Assembly (NCBI RefSeq): GCF_000350225.1
Contig: NW_005178764.1
Span: 1 to 64,000, forward strand
DNA length: 64,000 nt
DNA from: Chondrus crispus
Taxonomy: Eukaryota > Rhodophyta > Florideophyceae > Gigartinales > Gigartinaceae
Reading direction: 5' to 3'
Made by a program: the position numbers and the translations under genes. The first letter of the stretch is position 1. Each line of letters begins with the position of its first letter. Shown in pieces: positions 21,476 to 31,619 of this stretch. A model generated the notes under the pieces. The model was not told the origin of the DNA and made no database searches. It saw nothing but the letters and a program-made list of their open reading frames with translations.

Positions 21476-21900
21476 GACCCAACACTCTATACTGGGTCAA
21501 AGCTCTGGACAAGCGTACTACGCGCACGGGTTGGCTGACCCAACATTCTATCCTGGGTAAAAGCACGGGACAAACGTACTGTCGTGGACCAACCTGTACT
21601 AGCTCGGCGATTCAACCAGCTGTCGTCAGATACGTCTCCAACACAGAATCATGCCCCAGAATAAACGCGTACAGGCTGGCTAACCCAACATTCTATCCTG
21701 GGTAAAAGCTCTGGACAAACGTACTGTCGTGGACCAACTTGTACCAGCTCGGCGACTCAACCAGCTGTCGTCAGATACGTTTGTAACGCAGAATCATGCC
21801 CCAGAATCAACGCGTACAGGCTAGCTGACCCAACATTCTATCCTGGGTCAAAGCTCTCGACAAACGCACTGTCCTGGATCAACCTGTATCGTCTCAGCGA
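21476..21900. repeat. 145-bp tandem repeat with GACCCA...TGGGTC core
   Basis: A unit opening GACCCAACATTCTATCCTGG begins at 21537, 21682 and 21827, exactly 145 bp apart, the last partial. A shorter related unit begins at 21476. Each unit contains GACCCAACA and CTGGGTMAAAGC, giving a weak dyad. The reverse-oriented version of the core (GGATAGGATTCTGGGTCAGG) forms the 33-bp repeats at 24549-24680, so the two arrays may be inverted ends of one element enclosing the tyrosine recombinase gene. Confidence 0.85.
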
Positions 21901-22292
21901 CCCAACATATCATCGTAGGTCATAGCTCTGATCGAGAATGACGCTCAGGGGCAGCGTGTACCGGCTTGTCGACCAAGAATATTATCCAGAGTCAACATTC
22001 AGCATCCCGCTGGATCAACAATTATGATTAGTTCAGACGTCCAGTCTTAGCAGACAAACATTTCACCTATATTAACAGCTTTAAATAGCTAAACAAAGGA
22101 CAATGAAGGCAGTATACTACTTGTCTACGACGAGGTTTATGAACCAAAAAAGTTATATCTTTTTTAACTTGCATCGTACCTGATGTGGGCAGTGATTCGC
22201 TAAATGTTGAGCTGAGAAACAACAACGTAGTTTTGAGGTTCAAATTGTATAGCTACGAATTATTGAGATAAAAGAGATATTAGGGTCCTTTA

Positions 22293-24380
22293 CTAAGTTC
22301 CAGGGGCCATTGAGTAGAATAGCTCATTTGTTCCGAATGCTGTGAATCCTAAGAGAGCGTAAGAGTTATTGACGTCCTCTATTCCAATGTACTTCAACAT
22401 TTCGCTGAGACTGTCCCATGAAAAAGCACGGTAAAGAAAAAACAGATCTCTTCTGAGAACGTAATAGTAATATCCGGCCCCTCCCCTTCTCGCACTGTGT
22501 TCTGCAAGTCCTTCGATCCCACAAAACGGACCCGTTTGGCGGAGAAGGCGTCCGTACGTCGTGCCATCCAACTTTGTGCCGCATTGCAGTACATTTGAGC
22601 GCACTTGAAGAAACAATGATCTATTGCAAACTTTATGCACACGTAGTACACATAACCAACCGAGAAGGGCACTCAGTCCACAAATGGATTTGTCTGTAGT
22701 ATAACGACAGGCGAGCGCGCGGGGAGGTTATTAACAGTGCGGCCGTGCACGGTGCACACGTGGGCGGGTGTGCCCACGTGTAGGGAGCGCGCGCGTTGAC
22801 CAACCGGCCGTGGCGTGGCGCACGTGTACAGTAGCACACGTGTCGTCCGTGCGGTAGTCTACGCGTGTTACGTGTGCGCGTTAGCACACGTGTCGTCCGT
22901 GCGGTAGTCTGTAAGCAACACGCGTGTACAGTAATGCATACGTGTAGTAGCAGCGTCCGTGCGGTAGTAGTAATTATGGCGCTAGCTTTTTAATTGTGTA
23001 CAGTACCTGGCACGCACTAGGCGGCAGGTACTGTACTACTGTACTGGGACAGGTGTCCGAGGCGTCCCTCTGAGGGGTTAAGACCTGACACCCGTCCCTA
23101 CCGGTAAACGGGGGCAAGCTCGCCCCCGTCCCTTTTGCGCCTACGTACGTACGTTTTCGGTTGTCCGTCGCGCGCGCTGGCTTCTAACCCGTTACCGGTC
23201 GCTCCCGTTCACGCACCACGGGACGACTGCGCGTAACCGGCCAGTGAGCCACTCCCTTTTCGCGAGCTCGTCCGATCGGTTCAATTGGCGCGTCGCGTCC
23301 GCGCCGCGTGCTCCCTCGCTAAAGCCTCCGCCTCTCACCCAACCCAGGGCGGAGAGGAGTTATCCCACAATGTCCACCCCCTTTGAAAACCGAAAGTAAG
23401 TGTAACTTCTTTTTCTGTTCTTGGTTACTGGAAGAACTCCCACGACCGGTGAGGCAATGCAGATTCCAGTAAAAATTAAGTCTTGCACATTCAAATCCAG
23501 CATCTCTGCCCCTCTCGATACTGAGTGAAACTGTATTATATTTACGCATGCTGCTTTTAACTTTGCATAGTCAGCGGTGGGATATCTTTGAACGGCTCGT
23601 GGTAATTGTCGTTTCACGAATGTGGCGTAAATTGCCCGCAGATCTTCATGCGTTTCTTGGTAAGCCCTTCTGGTGATGTTGGCTCTCGAGAGGCGTTGTG
23701 CTTCATCTAACCTTCTTATCAGTGCTTGTATCTCGGACGACTTTCCTGGATTTCCACTGAACCCTCCGTCAGGGAGCCGTACATATTCTATATTGATTTT
23801 TATTCTTTTATTCTAGTAGGCAACGACTGCACTCTTTATCGCTCCACCAGTAGCCATGGCCTTTAATTCCTCAAATCCTTCCTCTTTTGGACTGCATCTA
23901 AATAGAACCAGAGCACAAGCGATGTACACTGGGTCTTTCTCTGGATCTCGGCTTGCAAAAAAAATCAACCTCGTTTGGATCAACTCCAAAGGAAAGGAGC
24001 CACTCTTGGTAAAGCTTCATCGAGTATTCATATCGCTTTTGGGAAGACTCGGATGTAGGGTTTCGTACTATCTTCCTTGCGATCTGCGCTGCAGCGGCTG
24101 CAAACTCCTTTTTCGTGTCCATGTCTCCCTAATTCGATTATGTTCTGAGTTTCGGCGCTTGAAACCAGTCCAACACTAGTCTCCTCTCCGGCGTGAGATC
24201 TATGTCATGCGCAGTCTTGCGGAAGGGATTCGCGGGAGACCTGATGGATGGCTTTGATTTGACAAAGATTTGCTGCAAGGCACCGGATACCTTCCGACTT
24301 TGCCTTGCTATGCAATTGCGTGTGATCATCTGGGTGTAATGTTTCTGTAGGAGCGTTACTCCAACGCAAAAGACCTTCAT
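22293..24380 (-). pseudogene. Tyrosine recombinase (Crypton/YR-type), split by a solo LTR
   Basis: The minus-strand N-terminal part (24380 to 23370, spread over two frames) has a SAM-like core-binding helix (SSQKRYEYSMKLYQEWLLSF) and the catalytic-domain opening with SRGAEMLDLNVQDL, where the Arg at 23513-23515 fits the first catalytic Arg. Next comes a beta-hairpin Lys region (PVTKNRKRS). The coding sequence then stops at an inserted LTR (22695-23369) and resumes in the same phase at 22694. The C-terminal part has EHSARRGGA, the H-x2-R motif (His at 22497-22499), FSWDS and the Tyr in MLKYIG (22389-22391) fitting the nucleophile. All five canonical positions are thus present across the two halves. 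The protein would cut and rejoin DNA of a transposon; it is now disrupted. Confidence 0.75.
22695..23369. mobile_element. Solo LTR inserted in the tyrosine recombinase gene
   Basis: 675 bp much richer in G+C than its surroundings, starting TGTAGTATAAC and ending GTTATCCCACA, which form an imperfect inverted pair, with TG...CA termini. It is flanked by TTGTC (22690-22694) and ATGTC (23370-23374), a 4-of-5 match as expected for an aged 5-bp target duplication. A 28-bp motif ending CGTCCGTGCGGTAGTCT is repeated 50 bp apart (22833 and 22883). The recombinase frame is open and in phase on both sides, which supports these exact borders. No internal retroelement sequence remains. Confidence 0.75.
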
Positions 24381-24548
24381 ATTTGATTGGTTCTAGCGAA
24401 CCAAATACACGCTGTACAGAGGGTTACAAGTTTTTGTAAACTTTACTGCGCATAGCATGTAAGACAAGCCCACGGCGGCAAGCCATGAAAGCGTCCTGAA
24501 TCAGAGATATCGAACCCGGATCAAAAGAAGATAAAATTCCGTGATCCA

Positions 24549-24680
24549 GACCAGGATCATGAAGCCAACTTTCCTGGCCCCGGAAAGGATCCTTGGTTGG
24601 AATACTCTGACCTTGGATAGGATCCAGGGTCGGAATGTTTTGACCCCGGATAGGATTCTGGGTCAGGTTGCTTTGACTTG
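24549..24680. repeat. 33-bp tandem repeat, four units
   Basis: Units begin at 24549, 24582, 24615 and 24648 with variants of GGATAGGATCCAGGGTCGGA followed by a TTTTGACC-type tail. The sense is opposite to the related 145-bp array at 21476-21900. The position just upstream of the recombinase start makes it a candidate outer end of that element. Confidence 0.8.
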
Positions 24681-24852
24681 GGGATCCCGAGTGAGGGTAT
24701 CTTCAGATCCAAGTTAATTTTTCCATACTTGCGACTCTAGTTGGTCTGAGGATTTTTCTGGTTGCACAATTACTGCAAAATGAATATAATGCCGTTTGAG
24801 CGTCATGTCATCCGCAAATCAAATACTCATATCCTGATCCAACGTATTACGT

Positions 24853-24890
24853 AAGAGTCCAAGGGTCACCTAATACATGACCCTTGGTCT
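24853..24890. repeat. Perfect hairpin upstream of Gcr1_C-like ORF
   Basis: CCAAGGGTCA and TGACCCTTGG pair across a 9-nt loop, with a further AGAG/TCTCT extension on the flanks. It lies immediately before the plus-strand relic at 24884 and may be an element terminus or a regulatory dyad; neither is shown. Confidence 0.7.
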
Positions 24891-26039
24891 CTTTTGTTAT
24901 TACCTCCGTTCCAGATATTGCGGGACTGCCACCCGACAGGTACCAAGAAATGAGAAGAACGTCAAAAGAAGCTGTAGTGGGAAATGCGCTGGTCCGGATC
25001 GCGATAAAGGCACAGACAGCTCTTGAAATGCAACGCAGCAAAGTTGTTAAGGAAATCATAATGTCTTTCGGCGCTGCAACCAGAAGTGTTGGAGAAACTG
25101 AGGAAATAGTCGAAACAGAACCCAGCAATTGTGTCCAATTGAATCCCTTCCAACTTCTTTTCTGAGTTTTGATCCAGACAGAAGACGTAATCCTATCCAT
25201 ACGCCTCGCGGTAGTACGATATTGAACGAGTTTGAGGCATCTTTGAACTCAATGGAGTCTTCCCTCGACCCCAATAAGGCCTTATACCTGCCACAGGGAA
25301 CACATACACTCACAGGACAGGCGCTTCCGCCTCTTCTTACCAACCCAGGTCGGCTAGCTACAGGTGAAGATACCACGGCTTTATCAAATACCATCTCAAG
25401 CCCTTCTTTTGCGTTTCAAGTCATCAACAACAACTACAACATCACAAATAACGCCGTCCCCGGTACTCTAGAAAAGCGTTCTCGGTTCAAGGTCGTTGTT
25501 AAAGGCGTTAAAAAAGGAAGGGTTGGAAAGTCTTCTGTCATCACACCTGGTAAGACAATCAACCGGAAAAGAAGGCACAGTTACATTTTTTTCCACCTCC
25601 CAAACGTGCTATTGGAGATTTGCCACGTGTGGAAATACCGCGATCTACCGAAAGTATCCGGGATATCTTAAGGTGGTGGATATTGTCTGATAAAGTAGCT
25701 GCACTTGAGAAAGGCTTAATGTACTGGTCAGTGGAAGAAAGGAACGGAAAAATGTTGAGAGATGGGAAGGTCGTTTCAAACAAAGCACTGTATACGAAGC
25801 GCAAGACGATGTCTACGGCATTCTTCCACTGCTGCGAGTTTAATTCTGTTGTGGATTACGAGAAGGAATTCACCTCCATTTCTGAACCGCGAATGGTAAA
25901 GAAAAACTACGCGAGATCTTGCCGTTATAGCAAGGAGAATGAGTTATCAAAAATGTTTAAGTTCCAAGACGTGTGGAAGCAGTTCACGATAAATGTATTG
26001 AAGAAAAAGGAAGTTGGAGCAGCGCTGTTTATCGAGTAA
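24884..26039 (+). pseudogene. Relic ORF with Gcr1_C-like DNA-binding segment
   Basis: Three successive plus-strand frames (24884-25165, 25129-25671, 25620-26039) overlap and change phase, so this is either a decayed gene or one with short introns. The last part contains STESIRDILRWWILSDKVAA, then ALEKG and NKALYTKRKTM; the spacing of the Trp, ALEK and Y-x-[KR]-R elements resembles the Gcr1_C DNA-binding domain that fungal Cryptons and related tyrosine-recombinase elements carry. An Asn/Ile-rich linker lies in the middle. It is convergent with the Ulp1-like gene. The domain call is tentative; the association with the recombinase gene to the left is plausible but unproven, since a repeat array separates them. 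Confidence 0.4.
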
Positions 26040-26067
26040 TACACGTAGGTAACTAGTGCAGACTTTA

Positions 26068-26484
26068 CTAAGGTAAAATGGAGATCAAGAAGCTACCTCC
26101 GCCTAGATTTCTTCTTTGACACAGACGGTGAAGGACATGAAGTTTCTCTCTTCTTACTATCTTCTTTGGATTTTTCTCATGATCTCTACATTCATTTCGC
26201 TCGTTGCCTAGGATACACTTCAAAGCCTCTTGATGTTCCTCAATGTATTTGGCCTTGGAATCTTTAGCCCTCGTGATTTGTGCACTACATCTATGATCCA
26301 ATGTCTCTCTGACCAGCCATCCTGTACCATCCCGAAGGCACTTCGCCACTAACTGACCGGGGCACCTGTTCTTAGAGTTGTAGCGTACGCATCGGAAACG
26401 AAGACGGGCTATGTATTTGTTTGCAAATTTCCTTTTGTATGGGGTATGGTAAAGCCTTCCAAGGTAATGGCCTTCTTCGAACAA
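26068..26484 (-). CDS. FLYWCH/zinc-finger-like tail of the Ulp1-type gene
   Basis: About 138 codons with the pattern F-x-C (RLRFRCVRYNSKNRCPGQLV) followed by a His-containing strand (ETLDHRCSAQI), resembling FLYWCH/WRKY-GCM1-type zinc fingers, then a Lys/Asp-rich tail. It overlaps the end of the protease ORF (26409) by 76 bases in another frame. A one-base shift would add it to the C-terminus of the protease; both domains occur together in MULE-type transposon proteins. Zinc-binding Cys and His are visible; the family call is moderate. Confidence 0.45.
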   Translation of the reverse strand: MFEEGHYLGRLYHTPYKRKFANKYIARLRFRCVRYNSKNRCPGQLVAKCLRDGTGWLVRETLDHRCSAQITRAKDSKAKYIEEHQEALKCILGNERNECRDHEKNPKKIVRREKLHVLHRLCQRRNLGGGSFLISILP

Positions 26485-27791
26485 CTCCCCGAGACGTCCA
26501 CAGAGATCTTCGACAATTTTTCGGGAACTGCTGCTATTCCGGATGGAACTCTTGTGTCATGAGGAAGATCCACACCTTTAAGCTGGACAATTCTGTGCCT
26601 TCTATCGTTAAAGAAACCAGGAGGAATATTCACACCGGACAGTGAACAATTCTGAAGTGAGAATGATTTTTCGACGGTCTGTGTGTTCCTCCGCATTAAT
26701 GAGATACTGCTGGCACCGCTAGATACTTCTTCTATCTCACCTGGTAAAAGACCGTCTTCAACTGGTGCCGAAGGTTCTGAGGTTCTCTTGCATGTATTCA
26801 ACTTGTTGTAAGCGAAGGGATGCGATTCATTGTGGGCAGATCGTTCAATACGCTTTGCCACCGCCGTTTCTTTCATGTATCTAATAACGTTAATATCAGA
26901 GAGATTGCGATGTTTCGTTTCGGCATAAGCCATAACAATTAGATATAAGTGTGATTCAACACATGGTTGACGGTACCTCTCTACAACAGATGCTAATTGA
27001 ATAGCCCGATAATCATTACCCTCTCTCATCGTTAAAGTCTGAGCTGCAGATAAAAGGTAAAACCCGCAACTATAACCATCCGTTTGCTTCTTGAGCTTCA
27101 GAATGTCCAGGGCGTGGTTCTTTTTGTTGACCCTCCACTGCAGTTGTGGGAAGAGATATTGAAGATATTCCTTCGCAGTCGCAAGAAGCCCCTCTGGAGT
27201 TTTCCATCCGAGGCCATCCCCAAAGAAAAGTTGTGCTTCAGGGATGGATTCACTAGTGGAAGACGGCAAGGACATGATGTAGCCCCAATGAATATGTCCT
27301 AGATTGATGGGTAAAAAGATAGAGGGAACCATAGTTACTTTGCTACAGAGGACACTGCCAAGATCTTTGCGAGGCGTTCTTATTAACTGCCGGTTCAATT
27401 TTCGTTTAGGATTTCTTTTGCGTAGAGTGTTCTCAGAGCACAATGCAGTGCCCTGATTCCAATGCCCGATTATAGCCAACCGCTTTGGTTCGAGCTGATC
27501 CAAGCCGGCATCGAGAAGCACACTGTGTAGCTGCATCTGTGGTTGGCAGTACTCAACCCAACTCAACACCTCATCTTTACAGGATTGTTGCTTCAAGTTT
27601 CTGTCTATGTAAGAGCGAAGTACAGTGATATCTTCTTTGGTAAAGTTACGTTTGGTACCATCTTTAGCGATAAACCTCATCGATTTTGCTTGTATGAAAT
27701 TTAAGAACGCATCCACCTTTGCCTGACGTTCACCCTTCTCCGTAGATAAGTTTACATTCGCAGAGACAGAGGCAGACCCCACGCCCTTCAT
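26409..27791 (-). CDS. Ulp1-type (C48) cysteine protease, transposon-borne
   Basis: 460 residues from the ATG at 27791 (the frame is open from 27830 with a TTG, rejected). The central region has the C48 catalytic order: His in LGHIHWGYIM, Asp in LFFGDGLGW, Gln and Cys in KKQTDGYSCGFYLL. The N-terminal ~130 residues are helical and polar; the C-terminal third is Ser/Thr-rich with a short predicted MHIERS-like charged area. Ulp1 proteases remove SUMO from targets; in algae, plants and fungi they are often carried by MULE, Plavaka and Crypton-like transposons, where their role is unclear. All three catalytic residues are present, so activity is possible. It is convergent with the Gcr1_C-like relic. 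Confidence 0.7.
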   Translation of the reverse strand: MKGVGSASVSANVNLSTEKGERQAKVDAFLNFIQAKSMRFIAKDGTKRNFTKEDITVLRSYIDRNLKQQSCKDEVLSWVEYCQPQMQLHSVLLDAGLDQLEPKRLAIIGHWNQGTALCSENTLRKRNPKRKLNRQLIRTPRKDLGSVLCSKVTMVPSIFLPINLGHIHWGYIMSLPSSTSESIPEAQLFFGDGLGWKTPEGLLATAKEYLQYLFPQLQWRVNKKNHALDILKLKKQTDGYSCGFYLLSAAQTLTMREGNDYRAIQLASVVERYRQPCVESHLYLIVMAYAETKHRNLSDINVIRYMKETAVAKRIERSAHNESHPFAYNKLNTCKRTSEPSAPVEDGLLPGEIEEVSSGASSISLMRRNTQTVEKSFSLQNCSLSGVNIPPGFFNDRRHRIVQLKGVDLPHDTRVPSGIAAVPEKLSKISVDVSGSCSKKAITLEGFTIPHTKGNLQTNT

Positions 27792-28926
27792 GCTTTCACA
27801 GTCCCTCCAATCCAAACAAGACTGCACCAATATCCCTGAGCGCTTTTGATGGTGTTACCTCCTAACCAGATGGCAGCCGCCAAACTTCGTCGGCAACACC
27901 AAGAACAGCAGTCGGATCTAAAAAGGACTTTTCCAGAGTAAAAAGATTAACAATTTTCCCAAAAATAGGCTAAATTCTTACTGTAGTCTTCCGCGCATAC
28001 CGTCTATTTACGGCGCGACGACCAGAACCGCAAGGCGCCTAGTGATCCCCTTCCTATTACCGCACCACCCTCGCGCGGGCGCCGTCACCCATCACCCCTC
28101 GCATTGAACAAAAGGATCCCGCCGATTGCCACCCCCAATTGTATACGCGCTGATATGTAAATCCGCTAGGCGATTAGAATGTCTTTGACAACACATTTGG
28201 CCGACCATACTGGCCTTCTTCGTCGCATAAAAATAAAGAAAAGTTTGCAAATTCTGACGCCGGGCAGAGGAGCCGAGGAGCGCAGCAGATGGCGCCACGG
28301 ACCCTGGACCCCGTCCGAAACTTCCCATTGAACGCCTGGCGCAAGCGAGAAATTCTCTCGCAAACAGTCCCCGGTCAGTAAGTTAGGTCTTTCTGTGCAC
28401 AGCCTTTCAACGAGGACTACACCCTTAAAACACAACCGAGGCCACGGTTTTTCGATCGAAGGCCTCATCGCCAACCTGGCACGGTTCTCAGCTCCCTCAA
28501 TCCCTCGGACATTCGTCAGCTGCATCACAACCAGAAAAAACCTCTCCGGCCTCTCTCGCGTAAAGAGCGTGCCATACTGTCCGAACAAAGTAGCGCGCGA
28601 CCGGAGGCGAACGCGGTAGCGACTGTACGCTGCACTGGGTGACTAGCTGTTCCGCAAGCGCATAACCTGGCGAATGCCAGCTTGCCGCACATAAGGCGTT
28701 TCGCCCAGCTCTTCAATTCGAAGGCAGGTTTCTTTGTGCAAAATGGGATGCACCCCCGCGTTGGCCGTTCCCTTCGGTCAGAACAGCCACCAACCAAATA
28801 AAATTACGACAATTGGAACAACGGATCCCGTTTCACACGTGTAACCTTGCAAGTGATTTGTGCCCGGAAGACGGACCGTCTCCTTTTCCTCTCGATCCTC
28901 CCTCCGCCGTGCCACAAACCCTCGAA

Positions 28927-29145
28927 ATGGCCTCCCTTCCTGTCCTCGTCCCGACCGCGCGGCCCCTTCCCCGCCGCGCCATCTGCCACACACGCACGTC
29001 CTCCCACCGACCACGCTCCGCGCCGCGTATGCTCGAGCCTGCGGCCGGGCCCGACATCTACGTCATCACCAGCGGCGTTGCTTTGGGCATCCCGTTCGTC
29101 GTAGCCGAAGTGCTCTTTGGAGAGCGCATCGTCCGCCAGAGATGA
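28927..29145 (+). CDS. 72-aa ORF with plastid-transit-like N-terminus and one TM (left arm copy)
   Basis: From the ATG at 28927 the frame gives an Arg/Ser/Ala/Pro-rich N-terminus (about residues 1-40), resembling a transit peptide, then a single hydrophobic segment (YVITSGVALGIPFVVAEVLF) and a short basic end. G+C is higher than in the surrounding TE genes. It looks like the whole or the 5' part of a small nucleus-encoded plastid membrane protein captured in the arm. The other strand is also open here, so the call rests on the protein's organisation. The right arm has the mirror copy. I cannot name it. Confidence 0.4.
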   Translation: MASLPVLVPTARPLPRRAICHTRTSSHRPRSAPRMLEPAAGPDIYVITSGVALGIPFVVAEVLFGERIVRQR

Positions 29146-30061
29146 TACCAGCGAGGTAACGGATCTGGGCTCATTCTTAGGAAAAAGAAGCAAAGATACG
29201 GCCAGTGCCCAGAGTAAGTTGCTCGCTAGACTTTTAGAGCTGCACCAGCTCGACCCCTGGAGACGAAAATGGGTGATCCATCAGCAACGAAAGAGATAGG
29301 TCATGCGCAGTTGTTCAGTAGTCTTGAAAGTTTTCTCTACGTGCGCTTCTGCGTGCCGCGTGACATCAATATTGTTATGTGTGGCAATGCCAAGTTGCGG
29401 TGGGTTTCTGCCATGGCAGAGCGGGAGAAGGTTCTTCTTGGGATATATACAGCCGTCCCTGTTTGTGTGTTGCTCACAGGGCCTTAATATTGTAAGAATA
29501 GCGATCCCTTCAGTCGCAGTGTAGACACACTTTGTGGACTTGATTGGGAATTGTTAGATGAACCAAGCAAAAGAGATCCGTCTGAAAAAACTTCAACGCC
29601 TCTGAGTATTGCTCTCCAAGACACTGAATAATTGCGTCCAACCCAGATCAATTCATCCGCCCATTGCGCAAATGACAGCCATGTTCACATTGTCAGACAT
29701 CGTTCCCCTGTTTCCGTGTGTCTACGCAAATACATTGCAAGTATAATAAATAGATCACCATCTTCATTAAGGACCGTGTACTGTAGTCACCCAGTTTAGA
29801 GTCTGCGATATTGCATCAGCACCGCGCAGTCGAGTGTGTGCAACGGCAAATCCACTTCGGACCACGTCTCCGAACTCCTCGTCACGTACAAACTGAGCCC
29901 GACTGTCGTCGGATAATATTCACCTGCTTTCCCATAGTTATTTATATCTTTCCCCATCATACTACGCACATCGCCAGCATCATGCTGCACTGACTACAGC
30001 AATTATCCACTTAGAGCTTGCACATTCATTTCAGTTTCCATCAACCTTCCTGCCTTCACGA

Positions 30062-30663
30062 CTAGTTTCTGCCGAATGCAAATCCAAACCCGACGCTGCA
30101 TTCCCGAACTGCATGAAGCAGTTTCTCCGACAAAATCTCTGCGCTTCTATACTCTGGCAAATCCATTGAATTGAAGCAAGTTTGAGCCAAGGGAAGGCGC
30201 ACTGTGTTCCCGGAGACATAATGAATCTGGAATTTTGCACCCCATTCATACCCGGAAGCGTCTCAAAGCCCTCCAAAGGCACTTTCCTGCTTCCTGTCAC
30301 AAACATCACGAGACGCGCCAGGTCTTCTTGATCCATGTTATGATTACATCTCCAGAACCATGTGATCGGCGGTGATGCGGCAGTGTAGCATGTATATTCC
30401 ACATTCGCTTTCAAATCAGCCATGTCAATGTCTGGCAACCCTGACATGAGTAGTTCTAGCTCCAGCTCGTTATAGATCCTAATGTCGTCGTAGGGAATGA
30501 GCTCGTAGAATCCTTTTTGAAAGCTTCAATCTGCTTCTCGATCGCCTTTGTCATACGCACTTCCGTCACCAACCGTCCATATACACTATTATCCTCTGTA
30601 ACTGCAATTTCCCTTCCATTTAGCACCAGATCGACAACTGATTGCTTTCCAAAATCATCATAT
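30062..30663 (-). pseudogene. HECT E3 ligase C-terminal fragment (UPL-like), left arm copy
   Basis: Mirror copy of 38034-38635. On the minus strand it has the HECT segments GREIAVTEDN, MTKAIEKQIEAF, ELELLMSGLPDIDMADL, ITWFWRCNH and LVMFVTGSRKVPLEGF. One-base shifts occur after IEAFKK and before the catalytic region, where a second frame gives LAQTCFNSMDLPEY with the HECT-type Cys, ending in GFGFAFG. It is joined directly to the Mfd fragment. See the right arm entry. Confidence 0.75.
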
Positions 30664-31160
30664 AGGTGAAATGTGCGTGGAATTGGCGTAGCTGAAATAA
30701 AGAGCGCATCAATACCGCGGTATCGGGCTCGAATCTTCTCCTTTCGATTAACTCCCAATCTATGTTCCTCTTCAACGATCAGCAAGCCCAGGTCTGGAAA
30801 ATACATTCGTCGTTGAGTAACATCTCAGTGCTTACGGCGACGCGCACCTCTCCAGAGCATAATCTATCTCTGTTCTCAATGTTTATCTTCGGTGAAGTAA
30901 ATCTGGTCATCATGACCGCATGATGCGGGCCATTGCGACTTTGAGGGAGGCCCCTTCAAATCTGCTTCGAAAAGTATCGTAGTGTTGCTGCGCCAGAATT
31001 GTAGTGGGGGCAAGGATTGCGACATGCTTCCCAGCTGCCAAGACCCGGAGCCCCGCTCGAACTGCAACTTCGGTTTTTCCAAACCCCACATCACTGCAAA
31101 GCAATCGGTCCATTGGGCGTCGATTCTTACTCATGTCTCTCATGAGCTGTTTTTTGTGAC
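30664..31160 (-). pseudogene. Mfd/TRCF helicase fragment, left arm copy
   Basis: Mirror copy of 37537-38033. It contains the Walker A region [20 protein letters not shown], then [17 protein letters not shown], and, in another frame, DLGLLIVEEEHRLGV and SATPIPRTFHL. Several one-base shifts prevent a continuous protein. One residue differs from the right arm copy (G versus E after VRA). Confidence 0.8.
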
Positions 31161-31262
31161 CTCCTGGTCCTCGGCGATGACATCGGCTAGGTTCTTGCTG
31201 GTGAGCGTGACGACATGCGACTCGTCGGCGGCGACGAGAGAGGCGACGAGAGAACCGGTCAA
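31161..31262 (-). pseudogene. PDI-like N-terminal fragment, left arm copy
   Basis: Mirror copy of 37435-37536. The minus-strand frame reads [19 protein letters not shown] and then [10 protein letters not shown], resembling the end of a signal peptide and the first beta strand and helix of a protein disulfide isomerase, broken off before the CGHC active site. It runs straight into the Mfd fragment. Confidence 0.5.
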
Positions 31263-31619
31263 CTAGGGATGAATGTTTCGAGGGCACGTTTGGTGATCCG
31301 TTGATCGCCGAAGTGACAACTGGGTACGAATTTCCCAATCCCTACGTCCAAAAACCTATCCCCGTATATTTGTTTATTTTTTTGGGCGCGTGCGGTGCCG
31401 TGTAATGAGAACAAAACAGCCCCACACAGCATTAAATGCATCAATATCTGGGAAATACCCGCAGGGTGTTCAACATTCTCCAAATGGGTCTAGTGCTACC
31501 CTAGTAAGGCGCTGGACAACATCGGGGATCTTACCAGTCGTGTTCAACTCTGGAAAGTACACAAGAACTGCCGCGGACGGTATATCACTCTGTGATTGAT
31601 CGTTTTGTTTCATAAGGGC

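Larger units (their letters stand above)
27903..31468. repeat. Left arm of the 12.9-kb palindrome
   Basis: This segment is the reverse complement of 37228-40796. Equivalent features obey position sum 68697 from about 28166 to 31338 without any net offset, so the arms are indel-free over at least 3.1 kb and differ by only scattered substitutions. The outermost ~60 bp and the innermost ~120 bp are clearly more diverged. The arm contains, on the minus strand, PDI-, Mfd- and HECT-derived fragments, and on the plus strand a 72-codon plastid-type ORF. The rest of the arm (about 27903-28900 and 29146-30061) carries only short, unrecognised frames. Confidence 0.95.

Noticed and set aside
21476-21900. 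Centromeric or satellite DNA
   Set aside because: Only about 2.5 copies of the 145-bp unit and a related inverted array nearby; more consistent with a transposon end.
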